64,000 nt of DNA, taken from assembly GCA_027886175.1 (NCBI GenBank), contig JAJNNQ010000029.1, positions 5,202,501 to 5,266,500 of the forward strand. The letters run 5' to 3'. Under the pieces are notes generated by a model. That model did not search any database and was not told where the DNA came from. It saw nothing but the letters and a program-made list of their open reading frames with translations. Made by a program: the position numbers and the translations under genes. The DNA comes from Phylloscopus collybita (lineage: Eukaryota; Chordata; Aves; Passeriformes; Phylloscopidae). Below, in pieces: positions 51,022 to 61,878 of the stretch (position 1 is its first letter; every line of letters begins with the position of its first letter).

Positions 51022-51707
51022 TGTCTTGGGTTATGGAAGCAAAAATGTGTATTCTATTTCATTTGCTGAAAGCACTTGGGGAGATGTTTTTCTTTATCTC
51101 ATGTAACTCTGGGAAGAGGTGGGGCAGATGCCTTTTGAAAATGGACCATTAAAACACCCCTAAAAGCACACATCCCCAAAGTAGAACATCTGCATTCCAT
51201 TATGAGATTCCATCCTATTATGAGATGCTCCACCCAGTGGGGGGAGCCAACCATTCCTACCTGGACAAAAACTGAGACACAGGAACACAAGGTATCTGGC
51301 TTCACCCGATTCCCAGAGGAAGACTGGACCTTTCTCACCCACTGGACCCTTGTTCTACAGGATCATTTCTACTCCACCAGAACCACATCTGCCACTCCAG
51401 GAGGACTCACTTTTGGACTGCTTCCAACACCCTGACCAACAGGGTGTCAGGTTGTAGCTTTGACTTTGTCAGAGTTTTCCAAAATTGTTGTTTGTTTGTT
51501 TGCTGATTTGGTTGAGTGGTTTTGTTTCCTACTACATTTGTACTGTTAATATTCCTAGTAAAGAACTGTTGTTCCTATTCCCAAATCTTTGCCTGAAAGC
51601 CTTTAATTGCAAAATTATAATTTGGTGGGGGTGAGGGGTTTACATTCTCCATTCTAAAAGAAACTCCAGCTTTGCCTGGCTGATACCTGTCTTTCCAAAC
51701 CAAGACA
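51022..51707 (+). mobile_element. Solo ERVL-like LTR (+), perfect terminal repeats and TSD
   Basis: 686 bp. It starts TGTCTTGG and ends CCAAGACA, an exact 8-bp terminal inverted repeat. The flanks are identical 5-bp repeats GGATT (51017-51021 and 51708-51712). Inside are a hairpin-like CATTCCATTATGAGATTCC region with a repeated TTATGAGAT word, the promoter part, AGTAAA (51557-51562) as poly(A)-like signal, and a U5 of about 140 bp with a purine-rich GGTGGGGGTGAGGGG. I recognise the family from songbird genomes. No internal retroviral sequence, so it formed by LTR-LTR recombination. Frames inside it (60-79 codons) are not genes. Confidence 0.92.
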
Positions 51708-53093
51708 GGATTTCAGGAAGCCGTCTAAACAAAAGTGCATCTCTTTTTTTTTTGGCATATGTGTGCTATTTTGTACACTGCAGTGGTGGTTACAGTAGTT
51801 CTGCTCCTGAAATAACAAAATGAAATCTAATGTCTCTCATATAGGTAGTATTCTGGTCTTTACAGGATTCAGTTAAGAATCTGCCCATTTGTTTCTACTC
51901 TGATCAATTTATTATTTGGGGTCCTGTTTATCAAGATGTTATAATTGCTTTGATTAACCAGCATATAGATTCCTTCTGTTTTCCTGCTGCATGCAACTGT
52001 GTTGGGCAGCTGCTGAGAAGACAGGGGAATGTTGCTTGTGTAAAACATAAAAATTAGGACTTTTATATTCAATTATTACACACACTGACCTTGGAACTGG
52101 TTTAGCAGTTGTTTATGTAAATTTGAAGGGTTTAGGTATCACCTAAGAAAAGTACATTAGAAACATCTGAAAAGGCAGCCTGAGGAAAATTGTCTTTATG
52201 TGCAAATGGAAAATTTCCTAAACTCAAAACATGAAGATATCTTGTACACCCAGGCTAAGCTGTGTACAAATCTCTACACAGAACAGAAGCAAAGGATTAA
52301 AAAAAACAGAGTAGGACAAAAACAAAGGAAGACGGTTTTGGTTTTGAGTGTATTCTGTAGCGTACAAGAATGAAATTGGCTGGCCTCAGCTTTTTCAACG
52401 TAACTTATTTCCATATGTTAAAATAATGCATTGCAGAAATCTCATGCATTTCTTAGCCTGACTCATCTCTGTATTTACCCAAAAAGCAATTTCCTATTCA
52501 AATGGAAGAATAGTTGTACCAATACTTTTATTGGTTATGAACAACAACAAACCTTGTCCCTTAGTTTCCCTCTGGGAAAAAACAAACAAACAAAACAAAA
52601 CTACCCACCCACCCCAAAACAACAACAACAAAAACACCAAAAAATCAAACTTACTAGGAAATTACAGCTCTGTAATTTTCACACTAATGCAAAAGAGGCC
52701 CTCATCACCACTCTGTCTAGCTGAGGTTTATAGGCTACTGTTACAAATTAAAGAAAAACACACAGAAGACCTTCATTGGGAGCAGCCATTTAGTGAACAG
52801 TTTTAAAACTGAGTAAGTATTCTTTTTTCCCTTCAGCAATATTAAAAAAAAAAAAAAAAAAGCTTTTATTTTCCAGTTTTTAGATCTCAAGAGCTAGAAG
52901 AGTAGGGGACATTAGGCACACATAGTTCATTCTCTTCTCATTCACACTGGGGTGGTGCAGCATTAATAACAGAGAGGCTCGTTCTGTTTTCTAAGTGGTA
53001 AAATTACAAGCCAGTCAAATCCATTTGTTTTCCCATTAAACACATTGGAATGATATTCTTCCCATGCTTGAGAAATTGAGAGGCGCTATTGCC
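51708..53093. other. Unique DNA with A/C and poly(A) low-complexity tracts
   Basis: Contains a T9 run near 51743, an A/C-only tract at about 52567-52650 and an A18 run at about 52843-52860. The 91- and 97-codon frames at 52431-52806 cross the A/C tract and are not convincing genes. Confidence 0.55.
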
Positions 53094-53588
53094 TGGTTTA
53101 ACCCTAGTTGGAAATTAAACCCCATGCAGCTGCTCAAATCCCTCCAGTCCCTCAGGTGAGAGAGACAAAAGGCAAATATCCCAAGTTGGGACAAAAACTG
53201 GAAACAGCAATGAGATAAGAAAATACACAGTAACAGCAACACTACTAATAACTGTAGTGTATAAAAGAGGGGGATTATAAGAAAAATGCTGGCTGAGTCC
53301 AACCTGATGTGATGTGACTGCTGTCAGAGCCACCGCACTGCTCCTGATTTGCTGTTTGTGCCCTCGGAAACGGAACAAAATGACAATGACCTTCCTGCCT
53401 GGCACCTTTTTTTTCCCAGCTGACACCAAAATCCACTTCTTCCCAAAAGCCCGAATCCCCTACTTCTGCCCCAGCAAGGACATGAGGTGATACAGAGTAA
53501 CAATCCAGACCCACCCACACAGCACCAGGCTCCACTTCCTTTCAGCTACTATGGAAAATTAACCCTGTCCTTGGCTGATATTAGGGCT
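53094..53588 (-). mobile_element. Solo ERVL-type LTR (-)
   Basis: On the + strand it opens TGGTTTAACCCTAG and closes near AAAATTAACCCTGTCCTTGG and GGCTGATATTAGGGCT, the complement of the start of the same LTR family as 37250-37726 and 59553-59902. About 495 bp, diverged, no clear TSD. The middle shows the characteristic AGTAACAGCAACA-rich and CCAAAATCCACTTC-type segments shared with the 37-kb copy. The - strand open frames of 64-104 codons lie in it but match no retroviral protein. Confidence 0.75.
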
Positions 53589-56186
53589 CCTATCTGAATC
53601 ATAAATACTTTTATAGTGTGAGAGAATATATTTTAACTTCCATGTATTGAATGTTACTTTGATGTTTTTTGCAAATTAATAACTCTGTAAGAGAAATTAA
53701 TATCTGTTTTCAGTAATATTCAGTGTTTTTTTCCCACTGGTATCTAATTGCCTCTTGGTGATGATGTGTTGAATATATGCAGATTACTTTACTAATTAAG
53801 ACTGTGCCAAAATAATTCTTCACTTAAGACACTTTCTTTGTTTTCTTTAAAATGTTTAACTATTCTACCATTTTCCCTATTGATTCAAAGGTAGTAAAAA
53901 TTAATCAGACTGTGGCTTTGATGGATGTATGAGGTTCAATTTCTAATGTGGTTATTAAGGAAATGCTTTGTTAAAGAGCTTGTATTATGTATTTGAAAGA
54001 TGAATGAGATCATAATTAATGCACACCTGCAGTATCAGATTAATTCCAAACTTAGAAATCCTCTTATTCTTCCCTGAGATACAAGGACATTTCAGGATCA
54101 GCGAGTTAAATGGCCAGCATTACTGCATTAGTAAGTTACCCTTCAATTAATGAAACTGGGCACAGATAAAATTTCAAGAAAAATAACACCATGTTGCATG
54201 AAACATATCTGCAAACATAATAGCCTTTCACTGACCCGTAGATTTTCATTCATTCCAATCTAAGCATAAGCATGTATGTTTTCACTAGGTGCAACTCCAG
54301 AATATCTAAGTATTCGAAGTCCACAGCCCACTGACCTTTGCCTGTCAGAGGCAATACCATATTCAGGCTATCTCAAAATCTTCTGATATCAGAGTATGAA
54401 ATCTTTGCCAGAGAAGAGCGGAGTAAACTGTTTAGCCAGCACCTTATCCTTGCAGAACATTTGGAGCACTGATGAGCTTCTTTTCTCATTCAATCAATGT
54501 GCATTCAGTTCCCTACCTGATTTGGAGCTCTATGTTGTTTTAAATTAATTTTCTGCTGATGGTGATGGTAGCTAAATTTTTCTGAATGTATAGCAAGGAT
54601 GCCACAGATTAAAGTTGCTTTTAAGGAGGTACTCTGATGATGACAAGGTGTAAAGACATCAAAATCACTTATTTGATTATTTTTCAGATTAACTGTCCCC
54701 CTTTCCATTCTATGATTTACAGTGCTATGGGATGGGAAGAGAGATCAAGACTTTGTTCTGTAAGTCCAAGAAAGACCATAGGATTACGAAGTCTAAGTAT
54801 CCTTTACAGCTCAATTCTTAAACCATGGTATTGCAGAAGCTTCCTATATTCCACCCTTAGTGTAAAGATGACCGCCACTTCTCAGGCAGCAGCAATAAAA
54901 TCACTAGAAATTACAGGTCTGCATAATCAAAGAAATGGTACTGAGCTATAAACTGTAAAGATTCAGCAGTGGGAACCACTCCAACTGCTTCAATCCACCC
55001 CACTCAAATACTGGACCCTTTGCCTAGTACAGTTTCAAAATACCATTTTCCCTTGGCTTACTGAAGTATCTTGAAATTAGGCAAGGTGCACTACTTTATT
55101 TCAAGTGCTTTATGTAGAAGTCTCTGTGCTCTCCCTGTTTAATGAAGGTGTAACAATATTTTTTACTTCTAAAAGTAAAACATATAGGATATTTTTGCCC
55201 TGATGCACCAAAGCCCTTGTTACAAATACAACCATTTCAATGGCATAATAGTTAACAGACTGAAAACAAGAATTAAGACTTCAGTGAGACCTACACGCCA
55301 AATCTAGAAACATTTTCTTTTTTAAAAAACAGAAGGAGATTTTTACACAGATGTTCAGTAATGAAGGAAAATTACAACAGCAGGAGGGTTTTGTATAAAC
55401 ACAGGCTAAATTTCTAGCTTTTCCTGTCTTCTTTCATTTAATTCAGTTCTCATGAATCTCATGAATCACAGAGCAAGTTTTCAACTCTTTTTACATATAG
55501 GCATTTTTACAGTTTGATACGTTCTGTTCCAGGTATACTAAGAAGACAGCTACACGTATCCATATTTCATACTAACCTCCTAAATGGAGAGGGTCTTGTC
55601 ATATGTGATTTCTAAAGCATTACATAAAGGTCTTGTTTTACAGATTACAGGCTATTCATATCCTGTTAGCATTCTCAGATCAAATTAAACTGGTATTATG
55701 GAATGTAAAGTGATATATCTGCAAAGACACGAGTATAATTTATCTGTTCCTTGTGATGGTAGACAATTGGGATTTCTGTGCAAGCTGAGGCTTGATATTT
55801 CTCTCACACAAGTTCTATATTGCTAAAATTTCTCCATTTTCACTGGTTTTTCCTAGTGTTCATTTACAGAAGTAATGTGACAGTGAGGGACATTTTCCCT
55901 CTTGAATACATAAGAAAATGGAATGCTGTTTCCAAGGTGGTAGTATTAAAACAGTCAAATAAGAAATACCTGAAATTGTATCAATTTTAAAAATTTGTTG
56001 TTTATATTACGTGGTTGTTCATACTCCTTTCACTTTTGAGCTTTTGAACTTCTACAACTGGGGAAAATGAGGGGTAGGAAAATTCACAAAAAAATACTAA
56101 AATCTGCATATATTTTGCCTCTTTTTAAAAATTGGCCTCATCCTAAAGCTAGCATTATTGCCATCCACAGACACATGCTGAAAAAA
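53589..56186. other. Unique DNA, no gene recognised
   Basis: AT-rich sequence without recognised repeats. The 104-codon + frame at 54637-54951 has no motif I recognise. Confidence 0.5.
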
Positions 56187-56943
56187 GTTCATTGATGCTG
56201 GATTCCTTCAGGAACTTACATGGATTTTGTCTGCCTCACATAAATCCATAAAATATATTGATGCCATGTATTTATTGATGCCAAGTGACAGCTCTACAGC
56301 TATAAGTGGAGTTCAGCACCAGAGATCTTCACTACCCCTCATTACTCATTATAATTCTTCTCCCATTTTAGACAGAACAGGCTGGTGCTGGTTTCTTATG
56401 AAGCAAATAATTCTCCATGTTTTGTGTTCCATACGGTTCCACATTTCATCCTCTGTTCTATGGAACTAATATACAGTCCTTGGTCTGAATTAGTGTGCTT
56501 CAAATCTTTTCAGAAGTCCAAAATAAGTGAAGTGGACTTACCAATGCTTCAGTTGTTTGTTTTAGCACCTAGTTGACTAAGTCCAACTAATAACTGCTAA
56601 TGAGAATAAACTGAGGATTTCATTTGCTTCTGCAAGACTTCAATAAATACTAACATTCCCATTAACTCCCAAGAGATACTACCACTTTGACTGATTGAAT
56701 GTAGAAACCAGAATTTTAAAATTCATTAAGAATATTTTTGAGAATTTCTTTACTCTTATGTCAGCACCCAATTCGTAAGAATGCTTCAGAGGTGGAAGTG
56801 TATATGGTGAGCAACAAGCAATGTGATAGCTAAAAAATTAATCAGAATTCATCCTACATGGTATCAATAAATTTCATGGATTTATGTAAGGCAGACAAAA
56901 GCCACATAAGTTACTAAAGGAATCCTGCATCATCAAAATTTTA
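56187..56943. repeat. Pair of about 85-bp inverted repeats around 585 bp, unassigned
   Basis: The left arm (about 56187-56272) and the reverse complement of the right arm (about 56858-56943) align over roughly 86 bp at about 84% identity. Shared cores are TTTTGTCTGCCT, ACATAAATCCAT and ATTGAT-CCATGTA. The 585-bp interior is AT-rich, holds no long open frame and shows no internal symmetry I can see. This is the layout of a non-autonomous DNA transposon with long terminal inverted repeats, or of two copies of one repeat in opposite directions. I found no clear TSD. Confidence 0.55.
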
Positions 56944-57239
56944 TCACAACTGAGATATGATCCAGGGGTTAAATGGTCAATTATATGCTTGTAACAGCCC
57001 ATTGGGCAATTTTCCAGTCAGATATCCAGTCACCTTTGCTAAAGCTCAGTGAAATTTACACCGTGTCCACAGAATGTAAAATGACTGCATGAAATCTCAT
57101 ATCTCAAGGCAACAAAAACACACTACCTGATCAGGACTGCCCATAGTTTTCTCTGCAAAACCATGTCTTATTTATGTTATCCAGACTTGCAGGTGAATTA
57201 TTTCTTTGCTTTATACAAACTTGATATAAACAGTAGGTG
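56944..57239. other. Unique DNA
   Basis: About 300 bp between the inverted-repeat element and a CR1; nothing recognised. Confidence 0.45.
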
Positions 57240-58315
57240 TACGAATTAGTGAATGGGACCTTTGGGAACCTGCCCTTGGGGGTAAAGGACAACAAGCAGA
57301 GTAAACAGAACTGACAGAACCTTTAAGGACTTTCTCCTTAGAGTAAAAAAGCCCTCTTTCCCATGCATAAGAAATTGGGCAAGGAGGGCAGGGGACATGC
57401 ATGGTTCAGAAAGACCCTTCTAATCAAAGTATAAGAAAGAACTGCACATGCAGTAGAAACAGTGGCAAGTACCCTGGGAGTAACACAGGGATGATGCCTG
57501 GGTGTATAAAGATTGGATCACATAAGCACAACTTGAGCTGGATTTGGCAGTGGATATGAAAAAAAATATTAGGAATGTCTCCAACAAGTACATTGGCCTG
57601 AAAAGGATGATCAAAAAAAAATACCCTCCCTAAAAAATAAGACAGGAGAGACAGTGACAACTGACATGAAAACTGTGCAGGGGACAAGTTCCCCTCCATC
57701 AGCTGCTGGGAGCTTGGGGGTCCCCCATGAATGCTCTGTCCAGACCCCAGAGGAGTCGGCCAGGCATGTAGGGAGCTTTACTGCTCCAGTTCTAACGCCA
57801 GGTCAGTGCAGAGGAAAAAAACACCCACGGCAAACTCAGATGTGATTTGTACTCAAAAACATTTTTCCCCAGTTTTCAATAGTAATCTCCTTTCCCCCAT
57901 CTCTCAAGCCCCCAAGTCTTTAGACAGAGACTGGGGGGGATGAAGTCCCTCCCATTGCTGCAGATCAGGGTCAAATCTGCAAGCCTGGTGAAGTTTTTCA
58001 ATAATGATGCTTCTAAGGAAGACAGAGAGAGGATTTTTACTAAGGCCTGCCTGTAAAGACAGGACAAGGAGAAATGGCTTTAAGATGAAGGAGGTAGGTT
58101 TAGATTGGATATAAGGAAGAATTTTTTTTTTTTATGATGAGTGTGGTGAGACACTGGAACAGGTTGCACAGAGTAGCTGTGGATATCTTATCCCTGGAGG
58201 TCTTCAAGGTCAAGCTGTATGAAGCTTTGAATAACACGGTTTAGTGAAATACGTTGAGGCTGGACTACATGATCTTTAAAGGTCCCTTCCAACCCAAACC
58301 AGTCTATGATTCTAC
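57240..58315 (+). mobile_element. Rearranged CR1 LINE (+): ORF2 piece joined to the 3' end
   Basis: 57240-57672 follows the CR1 ORF2 segment between endonuclease and reverse transcriptase (GGGCAAGGAGGGCAGGGGAC, GTACCCTGGGAGTAACAC, AGGATGATCA). 57673-57848 is an unrelated insert. 57849-57975 returns to CR1 (TCTCTCAAGCCCCC, GACTGGGGGG, AAGTCCCTCCCATTG). At about 57985 it jumps over the reverse-transcriptase region to the CR1 3' part (GACAGAGAGAGGATTTTTAC, ACAGGACAAGGAGAAATGGC, GGTGAGACACTGGAACAGG) and ends AGTCTATGATTCTAC. So one copy carries a large internal deletion as well as an insertion. No functional protein is encoded. Confidence 0.85.
57673..57848. other. Unidentified 175-bp GC-rich insert in CR1
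   Basis: CR1 continuity is lost near 57672 (GACATGAAAAC) and regained at GTACTCAAAAAC (about 57848). The piece between is GC-richer than the CR1 and starts TGTGCAGGGG. On the complement it contains GCAGTAAAGCTCCC, which could be a degenerate poly(A) signal region of a short LTR. I found no clean TSD or TG...CA ends and cannot name it. Confidence 0.4.
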
Positions 58316-59227
58316 ATTACTATGAGCTTTTATCCTTATGCAACATTGCATTTTGCGTATAGTTAATATGGTACATATCCTGTCAATATCCTGTTATTAG
58401 GGTCATTATGAAATTATTAGGGGAGGCAAATGAAAAATTATCTCCCTTGCAGCACTGTTGATCATTCTGGAGATGGTCCCAGCAATGAGGTTGCATTCCT
58501 ATGTGTTCTCACAGCTCTTAAATCAGGATTGCATATATAGCTGAAGTGAGTAAAACAGCTTAGGTGACTGGTTTCCTCCTTCTTCCCCATTCCAGATACC
58601 TGCTTAATAGTTTTAGAGTCTGTTCCAAGACTACCCCACTGCTTTTCCAGCACAAGCAACTATGTAGCAAACCAGAGCAAGGAACAAACGTGATAGAAAA
58701 ATAACCTGTTATTTAAATAGATTTTTTTTGTTGATTGACACACAGCCAGACCTAACCACAAATGTGATAACATTTGGCCAGAGAAAAACTTAACTACATA
58801 ACCTGTCAATAAGTTCTCAAAAAACTGCTGCAGGCCTTTCAATGGGAATCTGCATTTGACCATCTTCTTGCTGGAAATCCTGATGTTATTACCACAGAAA
58901 GCAAAAGACTTGATGTAATATTCACGTATACAGGAAAGAAAGTGCATAATTACTATGTATTTCTTATCTATTATGAGTGAAAGCAATCAAAGAGAGCCTG
59001 TATAATATAGACCTACATAAAGAAAGTGACTGTTCAGAAAATCCATTGTGTTTTGTATTAGCATCTTGTGCTCTGCTCAACTGTTTCCTAGCTCCCCTCA
59101 CTGTGTCATGGGTAACACATATCTCAAAGTCACATTTACAGCAGAACTGGTGTAATCTCTACTACTCATACAACACCAAGTATTACACTGAAAATGCATC
59201 TTCTTTCCAACTCAGCTACTGATTTAC
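58316..59227. other. Unique DNA, no gene recognised
   Basis: About 900 bp between CR1 copies. The 108-codon - strand frame at 58660-58986 is F/L/S-rich, has no motif and looks like AT-rich chance coding. Confidence 0.5.
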
Positions 59228-59515
59228 AAAATTATAGAATCATATAGCTTAGAAAAGATCTCTAAGATTACAGTCAATCTGTAGTAGTGCTGCCAAATCC
59301 ACTAAACCATGTCCCTGAGTGCCACATCTACACATACTTTAAATATGTGCAGAAATGGTGAGTCAACCATGTCCCTCAGCAGCCTGTTCAAAAACTCAAC
59401 TCTTTCCTTGAAAAAATATTTCCTAATATCCAAGCTAAACTCCCCCAGCAATGGCAAGAGACCATTTCCTCTTGTCCTAACTCATCAAAGATTGTACCTG
59501 TCCAAAACATGAACA
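59228..59515 (-). mobile_element. CR1 LINE 3' end (-)
   Basis: Reverse orientation. Starts TATAGAATCATATAGCTTAG (complement of the CR1 tail), then AAAAGATCTCTAAGATTACAG, CCACTAAACCATGTCCCTGA, GTGCCACATCTACACATAC, GGTGAGTCAACCATGTCCC, GCAGCCTGTTC, TATTTCCTAATATCCAAGC and CCATTTCCTCTTGTCCTAAC. This is a well-known CR1 3'-UTR subtype in birds. It may belong to the same copy as the ORF2 fragment further right, with the region between lost and an LTR inserted. Confidence 0.9.
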
Positions 59516-59552
59516 GCCACTGTCTCCAGAAGAATGCTGCCAAAGGTGTCCT

Positions 59553-59902
59553 TGTTCTAACCAGGACATGGTTAATTTTCGCAGTAAAAAGGAGGGAGGT
59601 TATTCTATACTACCGCATATCATTGTCAGGGGTAGGGAGAAAAGACACTCTTCTGGAGAGAAGGGGTTCCTTCTGGTCTGGAAAGCATGGTGGGGGAAGC
59701 AATCTGGTAAGTGGTTACAGTTGCAGGCTCTCTAGGTGAATCCTTTCTTTTCTTATACATTTTGTCATTAGTATTGTTGATGTTACTGTTCGTTCTCTTA
59801 TCACATTGCTATTTCCAGTAAATTGCTCTAATCTCAACCCATGATCTCTGCCTTTGATGCCTCCAGTTGGGCAGGAAGGGGAAGCAGTGTGTGGTTTTAG
59901 CA
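59553..59902 (+). mobile_element. ERVL-type LTR (+) between CR1 parts
   Basis: Begins about TGTTCTAACCAGGACATGG, continues GTTAATTTTCGCAG and GAGGGAGGTTATTC, then TTTCTTTTCTTATACATTTT, TCTAATCTCAACCCATGATC and GATGCCTCCAGTTGGGC, and ends GTGTGGTTTTAGCA. It is the same family as the 37.2-kb and 53.1-kb LTRs in opposite orientation, somewhat shortened. No TSD is evident. CR1 sequence on the same strand lies on both sides, so it probably inserted into CR1. Confidence 0.72.
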
Positions 59903-59905
59903 GGA

Positions 59906-61745
59906 ATATTAAATTGGAGAATACCAAATGACAAAAGGCTTTAATGAAGTCCAGGCAGATGACATCCACAACCTTTTACACATCCACTGAGCAGGTCACT
60001 TGCCATAAAAGGCAACCAGGTTGGTCAAGCAGGGCCTGCCTTTCACAAACCCCTGCTGACTGGGCCTGATTTCTTCATTGGCCCGCATGTGCTATGTGAT
60101 GGCACTAAGGATGATCAGCTCTATGACCTTCCCTGAGTTGGAGCTCACACCTACAGGCCTGCAGGTTCTCATTCTGTCTTGTCTTATACATAGATGTCAC
60201 ATTTGCTAACTTCCAGTTACCTGAGACCTTTCTCATTAGCCAGAGCTGCTAGTAAATGATTGAAAGTGGCTTGGTGAGCTCTTCTGATGCCTTCATCTGT
60301 ATCCTTGAGTGGATCCCATCTGGCCCCATAGACCTGTGTGCATCTAAGTAAGGCAGCAGGTCACTAACTGTGTCCTCCTGGATTATGTGGAATTCATTCT
60401 GCCCTTTGTTTCTATCTTCCAGCTCAGAGGGCTGAGTACCCTGAGGATAACTGGTCTGACTATTAAAGACATACAAAGAAGGCATGAAGTACCCCAGTTT
60501 TTTCCTCATTCTTTGCTGCAATGTTTCCCCCAGCGTCCAATAAAGGATTGAGATTCTCCTTGGTCCTCCTTCCATTCTAATGTATTTGTAAAAACACTTT
60601 TTGTAATCTCTTACAGCAGTGGCCAAATCAATTTCTAGCTGGGCCTTTACCTTCTAACTTGCTCCCTGTATAACCTAAAAATATCCTTGTAGTTCTCCTG
60701 AGTTCCTGCCCCTTCTTCCAAAGTTAGTAAATACTCTCTTTTCCCCTGAGTTCCTAGGAAAGTTTTCTATTCTTTTAAACCAGTTTTCTTTTTCACCATC
60801 TTGTCTTTCAGCACATGGGGACAATTGTGCCCTTGTGCCTGTAAGATCTTTTTTTTGAAGAATGTCCAGTCTTCCTGGAACCCTTTGTTATTAAGGACTG
60901 CCTCCCAAAGGCACAACCTTTGTGCCTTTCTTTCACAAAGAAACAACCATCAGATTGAAAGGTGACAGGCCAAAGTGTGCCCTCCAGAAGTCCAAGGCAG
61001 TGGCTTTGCTGACTTCTCTCCTTTTCTGAGAATCAAAAATGTACATTTTGGTTTGCTGGCCTAAGTTGGCCACCACATCACCCACCAAGTCTAGTAACAA
61101 CAGCAGGTAGTGGAGCACCTTACCTGGCTGGCTCCCTCACAAGCTGCACCAGAAAGTTATCTTCCACACACTCCAGGAACCTCCTAAACCGCTTCCTCTC
61201 CAATCTGTTGTTTCTGTCTGTTTCTGGCAGACATCTGGTGAGCTGAAGTCCCTAACAAGAACAAGGGCCAGCAACCGCAAGACTCCCACCTGTTTACAGA
61301 ATATTTCATCTAGCTCTTCATTCTGGTTGGATGGTCTCTAACAGACTCCCACTAGGATATCTGCTTTGTTGGCCTTCCCCCTTATCCCTACTTGTAAACA
61401 TTAGACTTTACTGTTACTATCATTAAGTTCTAGAATATCAAAACACTCCCTGACAAATAGGGCTACCCTACCAGTTCTCAGTCATTTTCTATCCCTTCTG
61501 AAGCATTACTGAAGCACTTTAGTTGTGCAAGTTATGCAACCCTGTTTCCATGATGGCAACTATGTCAATGGCTTCCAGCTCTTCCTGTTCATTGTCTGTG
61601 CTGTGCTGTGCATTGGTGTAGATGCACTTCAGCTGAACTATCAGTCCTGCCACTTTGAAGGGAACTGCTGTGTGAATATAAAATTAAATCTATGCCATCT
61701 TGATCTGGTCTTTCTCTATCAGCTACTAGGATGCAGCAAAAGAAC
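59906..61745 (-). pseudogene. CR1 ORF2 (endonuclease-reverse transcriptase) pseudogene
   Basis: A 5'-truncated CR1 LINE. Reading on the - strand: near 61570-61635 the start of the endonuclease (QLKCIYTNAQ, EQEELEAI). 61550-60930 is the rest of the endonuclease, decayed by stops and shifts. 60626-60249 is an open 125-codon piece of the linker and early reverse transcriptase (KKCFYKYI, SMGPDGIHSR, LTKPLSIIY). 59969-59910 is a relic of reverse-transcriptase motif A (VICLDFIKAF, first Asp kept). In a working element this protein nicks DNA and reverse-transcribes CR1 RNA on the target. Here many stops and frameshifts abolish it, and the later reverse-transcriptase motifs are absent. Several small open frames in both directions are its fragments. 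Confidence 0.88.
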
Positions 61746-61760
61746 ACCACAGGAAAAGGT

Positions 61761-61761
61761 A

Positions 61762-61792
<31 letters not shown>

Positions 61793-61878
61793 CAAAACAA
61801 AACAAAAAACACACAAAAAACCACACACACACACACAAAAAAAACCCAAACAAACAAAAAAACAAAAAAAACCCAAAC
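61761..61878 (+). repeat. A/C-only tract with (AAAAC)n core
   Basis: About 118 bp: (AAAAC) units, then (CA)n and A-runs with CCC. It adjoins the 5'-truncated edge of the CR1 ORF2 pseudogene. It drives the artefactual 95- and 120-codon frames that cross it. Confidence 0.95.

Noticed and set aside
53115..53535. Overlapping - strand frames of 64-104 codons
   Set aside because: Inside an ERVL-type LTR, which is non-coding; no retroviral motif.
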